The notes beneath the pieces are model-generated. The model searched no databases and was not told the DNA's origin. It saw only the letters and a list, made by a program, of their open reading frames with translations. DNA of 64,000 nt from Nageia nagi (lineage: Eukaryota; Pinophyta): assembly GCA_050084985.1 (NCBI GenBank), contig JBITNC010000001.1:33604001-33668000 (forward strand), in the 5' to 3' direction. This document shows, piece by piece, positions 24,756 to 35,800 of the stretch. Within the stretch, counting starts at the first letter, position 1, and every line of letters starts with the position of its first letter. A program made the position numbers and the translations under genes.

Positions 24756-26824
24756 TTAGCATCTTATCCCATCAATAATTAATCTTTGATGTAGGAAGTC
24801 GAAGTGAAGTTGCTCTTGGGTTCTTCTTTTGATCCTCATTATGAGATTCACACTCCTCTTATGGTAACATTTCTATCATTTATTAGGAGACATCAACACT
24901 AGATCATTGGATTGTACGAAGTAATTACTGAAATCATACATTATTTTTATTTTTGGTATTTTATCGACTATCTACTCAATTTCATGTGATTATACCCAAA
25001 AGTTAATTGGTATGAACCTAAACGAGTGCCAGAACTAGAGGTGGGTAGCATAGTCTAAGATAATTCGAAGAGTGGGACACCACTAAAACTATAGTGCTTT
25101 AATCATCATATGAAGTTCAAAGTCCTCTTCTAGAAACAACTGTCGAGTATTGGCTTTTATGAGCAACTTCTCTCTAACTCCCAAGCATACAAATTCCTTT
25201 TCTTAAAGATTTCAATAATAATGGTGATTAGGATCTCAATCGAAAGGTACAAGACTTTGTGTAAGTCCAAGGTAGCAATAGTGCAAATAGGATTCCTCTT
25301 CCTTTTCGATTGTTTCTTTTGGGCTTGTAGAATTCAGGTGAGTTTCTCGAAAATCATTTTCAGTTGACAGATACTTCAAGTTTAATGTTGGACTTGGGTT
25401 CTCCAAAATCAAAATACATTTGTATTACTAACCTTTGAGTGATATGATCATGTGAAGTATTCAGTGTAATCAAATACTACTCTTACATACGGTAATCTCA
25501 GCATAATCCATCCCAATACTCCTTCGCTTACTATGGGGCATCAGATATAATAATTTTTGGGATGGTATTCTATGTCTTTTTGCTACGCATCTTAGCCATA
25601 TCCGAAGAGTTTCATATGGCCAATAATATAAGAAAATCAATTAGAGTGTAGTGAACTCATATTCGTCCTCTAAAAACATTAAGTGAGCTTCTATGACTAT
25701 GATCAAATCTTCATCCCTAACTTTCATCTCCCATCCATCCACTTCTAGGTGATAATTCATTTGTAAGATTAAACTCCTACCAGGTTAGGTTGTTGTTAGG
25801 AATTGATATATATCTAGTTTGGAACAAGGGAACAACTCTAAAGGATAATGATTCGCATCACAAACTTCACAGTATAATCGATGAGCCATTGAGTTGATAT
25901 TTCTTGGGGATTGTTTCTTCCCTAGCTAAAATTTTTTTCTAAGGAAGTCACCAAGAACATTATTCTTTATAGTTGATTCCTTTTATAAGTGATCATTTTT
26001 GCTTAAATAATTTATCGATTTCCATTACTTATCTATTTTTAGTAATCGTCTTTTAGTTATTTTCAACTTCTTTCTTTATATCTTTATTATTTATATTAAC
26101 ATCATAATTTGAGCAAAAAGAGACCTTTATTGTATTACTTCAAAAATTACAATCATTTGCAAATCATCCATTAACAACTATCTTTAGTGTCTACTAGATT
26201 ACATTTTGCTTCAATGCTTTTTCATCTCAACTTGAATACATGGCACAACTGAATTCTCTCTTACAACATCACCGGTAGGAGAGTCACCAGTATACTATTG
26301 CAGTTATTGTTGAATGGGGATGAGTATTGAAGGTAGGGGTTGATAGGATTGAACTTAGGTTGAGCTGAATATTTCTCCCATTAGAGAATCCAAACCTTTG
26401 TATCATGGTTGATTTGTCGATGGAAAGCAATAAGCTAAACTCTAACTTTGATTTCTTAAAGGGAGTTGGTTATTTCCTTTAGTGATAAACTCTTACAACT
26501 GGGTTATCTATTTGTGATGCACATTGTTGATCTACTGAAGCTCATTGAGTGTATTTTTTTATTGCAATTTTCTTTTCTTTTTTCTACTTTTTTAGGGCTA
26601 ACACTTGGTGGTTGATTGTTGTTAGCTCCTAGATTTATATCGGTTAGGAATGGAATTGATTTTGTATTGCTTATACATGTAGTTGGAACTCAACCAATCT
26701 AGATCTCAGGATCAATCTTATCAGATCTTTTAAAGAACTCATCATTAAACGAGCATACTATTTGTTGCTCTCTAATCATGGTAGTATTTCTCTACCTTTT
26801 CCTAATTTTTAGGTTATATGGAAC
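24756..26824 (-). pseudogene. Unrecognised long decayed reading frame in front of the LTR
   Basis: About 690 codons on the minus strand stay coding-like across a few frame changes (near 26,060, 25,465 and 25,190), with stops mostly where CAA, CAG or TGG would fit. In order: a stretch at 26,824-26,130 (includes FNDEFFKRSDKIDPEI and a PPSVSPKK linker); a possible start ATG at 26,024; a cysteine/histidine cluster CEVCDANHYPLELFPC near 25,865-25,815; a block with EDEYEF and WPYETLRIWL; a basic HSKRRSIG patch; a second basic patch KKQSKRKRNP near 25,310; a second acidic block FLEEDFEL; and a stop at 24,756. I do not recognise the family. A gag-only (TR-GAG-like) element is one possibility because of the Cys/His cluster. 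An acquired sequence is another. Confidence 0.5.
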
Positions 26825-27470
26825 CAAATCCAATCTAAGAAATCTTCTACCTTGCATACAGAAGCCTCTTAAACAAACTCAAGTTTTGATACCTCATGAT
26901 TTGTAATATCTAATAAGTTATATTGTTCTTATATCCTTAAATATATATTTTAAACTTCTTATTTTAACATAAATCTATTTTATATTGTTAATATAAGCAA
27001 TATTGATTATCAAATAACAAATAACCAATCATAAAATGTACACAAACACACTAGAACACAAGTATTTATAGTGGTAAAACCCCAATGTAGGGAAACATGT
27101 ACTTAAAATTTGAGTTTCGATATACATCAAACAACAAAAGAGCTTACAATCATAGTAGGTAAGAGTGTTACTATCTCCAATTGATATTCAATGCAACACA
27201 CAACCTTAACAACCTCCAAAACTCTTATTGATCAACTTCTACTAGCTCTCTAATATTCTCCAACCTCTACAACAACAAAATAATTACTAATTACTATGAA
27301 TAACCCTTCCACTAGCTTTCTCTTGAAGTTTTATCTTCATAACCTCTGCCCATTGCTTACAAACAACTCTTGAGCTCCCTAATAATTTAATACACCCATG
27401 ACTCTTTGTATTCCTTGCAAAACATCTTCTCTTCATCTAACATTACCATTATGTATAACACTGATGCTGA
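26825..27470 (-). repeat. Candidate LTR with primer-binding-site-like motif
   Basis: The minus strand reads CAAATCA, then TGAGGTATCAAAACTTG near 26,897-26,880. This looks like an LTR end followed by a primer-binding site related to TGGTATCAGAGC. Further upstream, a TATA-box-like CTATAAATACTTGTG (near 27,080-27,065) would fit an LTR promoter. No paired LTR was found, so this is tentative. The outer limit is a guess. Confidence 0.35.
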
Positions 27471-29076
27471 TAATTGGGTCAACACTTGGGTCATAAATGG
27501 GTTGCAGTTTTATCTTCAATTTCGGTAAAGTGTTAGCCATTTAGAGGTCGTTTTACGGGTCTATTTGTACTAAATCTCTCTTGGAACATTATAGGATGGA
27601 TTTGATGCCTAATACACAATTCTTAACAATTCAACAACCCATTTATGCCATTCCCTAGCATGGACACTATCCCTGGCATTAATGTAAGGAAACTGCAAGA
27701 AAACTAAACCAAATTCAAAAGGAATATACTAAACTCTAAGCATGAAGACTTATGATTACGGTCTCCACTCCAAGATGTCTTATCTTAAATGATTATTTCA
27801 TATCACATGGTAAACCTTTCAAAGCATTATTCAACATTTGAGTGCCAAGTCGATCTTCTATTTGATTCATAATTCATCGTAGTCTGATCATATTATTGCA
27901 TGAATGGTCGATCATCATTTTACTTTTGTGCATATTAAGATCATTATAGGAGCAACTCTTAATAAAGTCCCTTGCATAGTCAATCATAAGATTCAATTTG
28001 AGGTTGAGATTGTGTGAATTGATTCAATTCTCCTAATTGCTACTAGGTGAGCCAAGCAAAGTAAAAATGCCAATGAGACCCATGCATGTCTAGTCTCAAC
28101 CAAGTCAGGCATATCTAAACAAAACATCATCTTTGTCTACATCTTTCTCTCCTCTCATATCATCCTCCATGAAGCCTCTTACCCCCAACTCCCTACAACA
28201 TGTGCTCCTTCACTCGTTTATTACATTCATTCAAACAATATTCGTTTTCAGCTCATTTCTTATTTTGAATAAAGGTACTTAAATTCCATCCAGTATTTGA
28301 ACCAAGCACATGTAATGTAGAACCATTTATATATGAGAATGACACTAAATTTTGAACTTGAACCTTCACTATAAAAATTATCCACTTTACCAATCAACCT
28401 TCCATAAACAAATTTTAAACATCTAACATAAAAAATATTTATAAATAATATTATAATATTAAAAAAATAATTTATTATTCTTAAAAATACTCCTAAGAGT
28501 TATACAATATACTCCCTAAATCGTCTCATAGACCGCTCTTGATCTATCGCAAATGTTAATAAAATTTATTTTTTTCTTTCCTAAAAAATATTATTTAAGA
28601 TATATTATAATACTTAAATATATAATTTTTTAAATCAATAACAAAAAAAATATATTTTCATATTTTTTTTTGACTTATTTTTATTATCTTTTACTAATTT
28701 ATCAAAATATTTTTATTATTATCTTTAATGCTGCATCATTTACAATTACCCTCCCTTTATAGTATATTTATGTTAATCAGCTAAGCTTTGCTGTATAGTC
28801 AATTTTCCCATGAACACAAATGCTTTATCATATTTAAATTTTTTTCTGAGGATTAAACTGAGGATTTAAACTTTTTGCTATGGCATATTCTTTTATACTG
28901 ATAATATGTTCCCGCGAATCTAAAAAAATATTCCTAGCTATACCACTATTAAGTTTTGAACTCGTACAGTACTTGACCCTCATTCAAACCCTGCCTCTGA
29001 TGTCAAACCCTGCATCCGATTTCTTTGTGAAAATTCCCTGAATTTCGGTCTGCTGCATCAAACCCCTACAATTTAC
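27471..29076. other. Region upstream of the acyl-CoA-binding protein gene
   Basis: No gene seen. 28,400-28,780 is extremely AT-rich. From about 28,960 the sequence becomes less AT-rich and repeats CAAACCCTGC words, which suggests the 5' untranslated region starts about there. I cannot assign a TATA box with confidence. Confidence 0.45.
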
Positions 29077-29106
29077 ATGTCTCGGCTGCCTAAGATGAGT
29101 GTTTGA
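29077..29106 (+). CDS. Short upstream ORF in the presumed 5' leader
   Basis: An ATG followed by nine sense codons in all and TGA (MSRLPKMSV), ending 73 bp before the main start codon. If the transcript starts upstream of it, it could lower translation of the main ORF. Nothing shows it is conserved. Confidence 0.3.
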   Translation: MSRLPKMSV

Positions 29107-29179
29107 CCGTATTTGCCGCTGAATTTTGGTGGTATTTTTTACAGATTCATCAATTCAAAGAAGATTCGGAAACTTAAGA

Positions 29180-29823
29180 ATGGGGGACTGGCTGGAGCTG
29201 TTACAGTCCGTGTTCATTGCTGTGATCTTCGCTTTCATGGTTGCAAAATTAATTTCAATTGTTTTATCCTTTAGAGATGAGAATTTGCGGATTACACGCA
29301 CGCCGGAATATGCCGAGCCCGCCGAAATCGGCGAAACTGTTCGAAGCACCGGAGAGAATCGGGAAATCACCGGGAAAAAAGCTGAAAAGGAGGTCGGGGC
29401 AGATGAAAATGAAGCAGAAATCCTAGGTAAAGAGGATGAAAAGCCAGAAAAAGAGGACGAAATCCTAGGAATGGAGGATGAAAAATCAGAAAAAGAGGAC
29501 GAAATCCTAGGAAAGGAAACTGGAACTCTTGGTAAGGAGCATGAAACTCTACAAAAGGATGACGAAACCCAAGGGAAAAGTGTCGAAACCCTAGGGGGTG
29601 AGGGATTGGATGATGAGGACGATGATTGGGAGGGGGTGGAGAGTACTGAGTTGGATGAGGCTTTTGGAGCTGCGGCTTCTTACGTGGCGACTATGGCGGG
29701 TCAGTCCGAGAGGATTCCCAATGATGTGCAGTTGCAGTTTTATGGGCTCTACAAGCTTGCCACCGAGGGCCCCTGCACAGCTCCCCAGCCATCGGCTCTC
29801 AAAATGACTTCCAGAGCTAAATG
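29180..29823 (+). CDS. Exon 1: membrane anchor, acidic linker, first half of ACB domain
   Basis: Encodes residues 1-215 (W215 is split over the junction). It ends ..TSRAKW at donor TG|GTAC. It is GC-richer than its surroundings. The linker DNA contains a 42 bp direct repeat (about 29,432-29,515). Confidence 0.95.
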
Positions 29824-32800
29824 GTACTTTTCATTTTTATGCAATTTAAAAGTCTTTAGGTGATAAACTGTTCTTTGTTTTTTCGACAATTCTTTAGTTT
29901 TTTTCTTCTTCTATTTTTGTGCGGATATCTGATTACAAGCCATGTATTGTTAGAGCTTATGATTTGGCCATATTGTATGAAATTAAGAACTTATTAGATG
30001 TTTTACCTTGTTTTTCTTGGCATTCTTTGGACTTTTTACCTTTTACTGCATATGAGTTGCTGTTGCGTTTGATTTGGCCACATTATCAGTAAATAGGAAA
30101 CAGTCACACTGAATGTGCCCCTAAGTTTGGGTCTTTTTTTGATGTAATTCATAATTCATTGTTTCAGAGTTTATACTCTGGCAAATTTTACTTGCGACCC
30201 CAATTCTTTAGCATTTGGACTTCCCTTTTTTTATCATTACTGTAATGAACATAAGTTATGAATTGATATTACTTCTAATGTGCTGTTTTTCTGTTTTTCT
30301 ATTTTTCTATAATAGCATAAGTTTCAAGTTTGATTGGGACTGTTTAGGGTTTACCATTTTCAGCAGGGACTGAACCTAAGTTATCCCCAAGTCATTTGTT
30401 GGATTTAGAGTTAAGAGTTCATAATCTAGGAGTTAATGCTTGGCCATGGTCATCTAATATTTTCATGTGGCACTTTTTGTCTGTTGGGGATTGGCCATGC
30501 CTAGCAGTGCTTGGACATAAGTCCCTGTTTTGACATTTATTATATTGTTATGGATGGATGGATGGGAATTTATTGTATGTGGTTTGTCCCATTTTCATAA
30601 TAGGAAGTATTTTTATTTAATGGTGAGGTAGTTTTTTGTGTCAGTATGTTGAAAACACTCACCATGAACGTACCCTCAAGTTTGGATAACAATTGTATTT
30701 TGGTTTAGATTTGGAATTTACAAACTGGTTGTTTATACAACAATAGGTGTGCTTGAGACTTACGGCAGGCCTAGTCTTGGTGTGATTTGGCTGATTCTGC
30801 TGTGCAGGCCTTTACCCAAGTTGTGATCACACTTATTGACTAACCACCATGTCTTATTAGACATTCAATACTTGTCTTATTTGAAGAGCACTTATTTTTT
30901 TAAACTTATTGTACGTTATAATGGATTTCTAAATCCAGTTATTTAAGTGTTATTTTACCTGTCCAAGTTAACCTAGAATTATTTTCCCTTTGACATGTTT
31001 AAAACTGCAAACATTGCAGATTAAATACACGTCTCAGATTATTTGTAATGTGTGTTTGTCTGTTTTGGGTATTGGAATAAAACCTTCGAATTGGATAAGA
31101 ATATTATGCTGAAATTTGTTCAGATTGAGTGAAGGTGGACTTGTTTGTTGTTTAGGGTCTAGGTATTGTTTTGTAAATTTAACTTGCAGTCTGACAATTA
31201 TCTCCTCAGGAATATAGTTGTGCTGTAGTAGTTCACTCTGTTTTACAATCATTTAGTGTAATGTCTCAAAATATTTTAATTTATGTTTTGTTGTGTTTCT
31301 GGGCTTATAAGGGGTGGGTTAGTGTGTTTTGAGAAGTTTTATTGTTAGTATAAGTGTTTAGGGATTTGAATATGTATTTAGAATAGTTTTGAGACAAGAA
31401 AAAATGTATTAATTAATGTCATTGGCCTAGTACAAGTTTTTAGTTTGATGGTTGAGATGATAAGGCAGTATTAAATGTCTCTACTATTTGTAACTGCCAT
31501 TTTGGCAAAAGTAACTGTTATGAGGTCAAAGTCCAAGGTATTATTTAATGTTTTTGTAATTGCCATAGGAGAGGATTTGTAACTGTTATCAGACATAAAG
31601 GTTTAAATTAAGACTTCCAAAGCTATATAAGAGGAAGAGCTGGTCATTTGGTGAGGGCTGATTTTGGTAGAGAACATGGAGAGCTTGCATGCTATTGGGC
31701 CTTAGTATTTTTCTAAGGATTTTTTAGAGGGGTTCCCATTAGATCTGATCTAATGGAGGTTGGAGGAGAGATCTGAAGATTATTTACCCATTTGAGGACA
31801 GATCTATTCAAGGTCTGTATTTGTGCTTGCATGTTTGAAGATTCAGTGTTTTGGACACCCATTTGCACTCAGAAATAAAAGGACTGTGATTTAGGGCTTG
31901 GACCAATTGTTAGAGAAGAGTAGAATACAGAATCTGAAGACACAATATCCTTCTACAACCAGATCTGAAGCTGTCTGCATATAGCCAAGGTTCCGCAGTG
32001 ATGTGTCTAATTGTGTAAGCAATATTTGTGTGTTCTCAAGTTTAATGAGAGATCTGTTTAGCATACTTTGATTGTGCCTTTGCTTATATAAGTTGTAGTG
32101 TTCTATTGTTGTGGAGTGTTGTGTGTGATTGCCATCTATATTCAACAAAAAGCAAGTATGAAAGACAAAAAAATCAGTCCTATTCCTATTATGTCTTAAA
32201 GTGATTGTGTATTTACATTTGGTCTATTTCATTTAGAAGGCTGATTGGTTTGATGGGGAACCATGAAACATTGGTTTCCCTAATTTAAAATGTTGAATAT
32301 TTGTTGTATTATTGTCCTACACTACACTGATATCTGTCCACTCTGTTGTCTATTTATTATGAGTACCAACTATTTTCATTGGGAACTGTGGATATTCTTC
32401 TCCAGAGGTTTAGTACTGAAGTGTATTCCTCCAAAATGTTGTTTCACCTCGTTTTCATTTTTGAGGCTTGTGCAAATCATGTGAGTATATTTTGTCAAGG
32501 TGTGCTCTGTGTTATATTTTTCTGTTGAGAAACATGGAAAATCTTCACTGTTGAAAGCCACCTCTAAGCTGAGGTATGTACAACTATTCACTGCTGAAAA
32601 TTGACCATATTTTACTTCTGAATATTCTCGATTGCAAATATTTATTATACAAATTCTCAGAGCTTTGAAAGACCAGTTTATCAAATATTTATTATATTCT
32701 TAATATTTGAAAAACTAAGGTTTCAAAGCTGCAAGAATTTGTTCCTCCTTTTCCTTGGTTGTTTTTGTAACTATTTTTAAGACTCTCCAGCACTAGCAGG

Positions 32801-35800
32801 TAAAAAATTTTCATTTCAAGAATGCTCAAAAGTCCGAACATTTTGGTACCTTCAATATATTTGTAGAACTCTCTTACCTGTTTGCTGATGACTTTCCTAA
32901 GATTCCTTAAGAAACCCTGAAGGAATTCACATTGTAAAAATAATGTCTGGTGTAGTCATCATCAAACAAATTAAAGTCCCATCATGAGTTCATCTCTGGT
33001 ATAAAATTGTTTCATACTCTAAAAATAAGTTTAATCATTTCTGGTAAATTGAGCCAAAATAATTGAAAACGTCCATTCAACAAGCTCCTTATTTTGATAA
33101 ACCTCAGTTGCTCGAGAGGTGGGGCACTTAATGTCATCTTTTGTCCACTAGGTGTAACCGGCTTCATTTGTAAATAGTCTTTGCCAGTTTGCAATCATTT
33201 GAACTTGGTATGGCCAATGTTCATCATGATGTTTGCTTAGTCTGCGGGATAGGATTCCTGAAAACAGGTAGCTTTATGGGTAGCATAGTTAATTGTTTAA
33301 GATTGCAGCACATGAGAGCTGGGATGGCTGAGTGATGGCAGGAACGATTTTTGGTTACGTGTGCAAGGCATGCTTGGCAAAGATTGGGAACGATGTCTCC
33401 AGAGGCAGCGATGCAGAAGTACATTACTCTACTTTCAGAGATACGCCCCAGCTGGGCTGATGGCATGACAAAAGTAAGCTTGAATGCTAGCTTTACCTTA
33501 AATTATTTTCCTCATGAGCTCACTAATTTGATAATCACTCTCAATTATCTAATATTGCTCTGCTTATTTACAATTTTTTTAGAAGAGTAGGAAGCAAGAT
33601 GAGGAGAGTTCAAATCAATCTGCTGCAAAAGGTGGAATTGGACCTGTCTTTAGCACATTTGTGAGTTATGAGGGATCAGATGATGAAACGTGAGCATCTT
33701 TATTCAAGCTAGAGATGTAGGATTACTCAAAATGTTTTGATAGGCCACGTTTAAAGTTTATTTGTCATGTCACATTTTCTCAATAGAAAATCATTTGTGA
33801 ATCAACTCTTTTATCTGCAATTCCATCTTCATCGATAGAATAAAGGTAACTAGTAGTACAAGAACTTAGTTTAAATCCTGCCTCCTTTCTGAATTTTGAT
33901 ATATTTTTCATATTTTATAAAACTGTTTCTGATACCTGTGGTTTTGAGTCACAGAAGGTTGGAGATCATACATTCATATGCAAGTGAAGGGGATGTGACA
34001 GGTCTTCTTCAAGTTCTAGAACAAGGAGTTCATGTTGATCTGAAAGGTGCATGTCTTATTTGATGCTTGTCTTCTTGCAAATTAAAGTTTATATATTCAA
34101 TTCGTTTTGCCACATAATATTTCTGTGTTATCTCAATATTTATATGAAATATTAAGGCAGAACTCATTAAACTGCTACTTCTTGAAAGTGGCCATTTTGT
34201 TACATTGCAATTTTTGGTATAGCGGATTTATGTGGACCTTACTATTTATACACAAGTGACATTTTAATGGACCATTGCAAAGTAAGGTGAATTATACAAA
34301 AAAGAAAGAATTTGAAATTCAATGTCACTTTAAAATCATATTAAGGACACTACAAGAACTACAGCCACCCTCTAGCTTGCCTTGCACGGTCATTTTGTGA
34401 ACATGAAGCAGGTAAAAGCACCATTGATGAATGTCTTTGAACCGTCTGTCATGATATTCAGCCTCCTTTTTGATCAAGTTTTGAGAATTTTTTCTGGATA
34501 TTGGTAAAGCAGGGTTTTTGAAAGGGCATGATAGAGAGGATTTAGGTCAATGTTTTATTTTGCTCTGATCTATTTGGAGTAATTGGACGGTTCCCCACCT
34601 TGTCATGTGTGCAGAGTTCAATTGTCAACCTTTTCGAGTTTTGGCCATTGCTTCTTTGGTTTTCTTTCTTTGTCATTTACACAATTTTTCAGACCTTGGA
34701 GGGATTGGTAAACTCTCTTCTAGGGCCCTAGCCTCCTCGATGGACCTGGTTGCTCAGGGTTTGCCATTGGTGTTGGTTTTCATAGGTCTCTGAGATGTTG
34801 TAGTATTTCAGCTTCTTCCTTGACAGGCTCTCGATGCCCCAAGGGGAGTCATCTAGGTCATCAGGGGACTTGATTCAAGAGATGATCTACATGGCCTTCA
34901 TCCAAACTACTTGGGTCACAACCCAACAACCCCCATCGCCCAAGCTGGCCCATTACTCATAGCACTTCCTTCATATTGTTGATGGATGGACTGAAACTCC
35001 CCCTCTAGGATTGAGGATGTTTTTTGGTCAGCTCCGGATTTTCTTACATCAGCCGAGGATCGAGATAGAGCACCATTAGCATGAGATATCTGAGAATGCC
35101 GCTTGTGATTGATCAAGATTGAGTTCAAGGACCATTTTAATTTTTGATGCTTGGTGTACTATGAGATTTGGGATTGATATCACTGTGTCTTATGTGATTC
35201 ACACAACTCGCTATGCGCTTTCTTCTAGTAGATTGATTATGATGTGTAGTTCTACATATCAGAGAGGCCTTCCTTCTACCGAAGTGCCTCTTATCTGAGA
35301 TGTAGTTCTCGATAGGAGTTTATTGTATTACATCCTCCTTTCGGGCCTACTTGGACGAGGGTGCTTATAAGGAATGACACACCTCCTCACACGTTTTGAC
35401 AATATGGGTATTGGGTATAAATGTTTTTGAAGCCAAATTTCGAAAAATGTGGTGCATGGTGTTTTTTTTTATATAGTTTTAAAAAACTTTAAGAAAAAAA
35501 CACGTTTAAACATGAATTGTACCAAACAACGCTTGTAGGATACCCATACTTTGTTGTTGACCTGCTGAATCACATCCTTCTTCACCTCCAACAACACCAT
35601 CACAAATGTAATTCACAATGATCCAATTCCTCTGCAATTTTCCTTTGTCTAATTTTCCATGTTTATGAAAAAATGTTTTAGTTTTATTCATATTGACCTA
35701 CCAAATGCCTTCTAGTTCTTGTATAGATTTAGTATTCTTCTAAATTCCTTAGCCTCCCTAACAATCGGTTTTCCCAACAAAATTGTCATCCACAAATTGT

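Noticed and set aside
29155-29370. 71-codon minus-strand ORF over exon 1
   Set aside because: Antisense shadow of a well-supported coding exon.
31262-32147. Possible solo LTR in intron 1 (TGTCTC...TTCAACA with a TATA-like box)
   Set aside because: Flanks do not form a target duplication and no second copy is visible; kept only as a remark in the intron entry.
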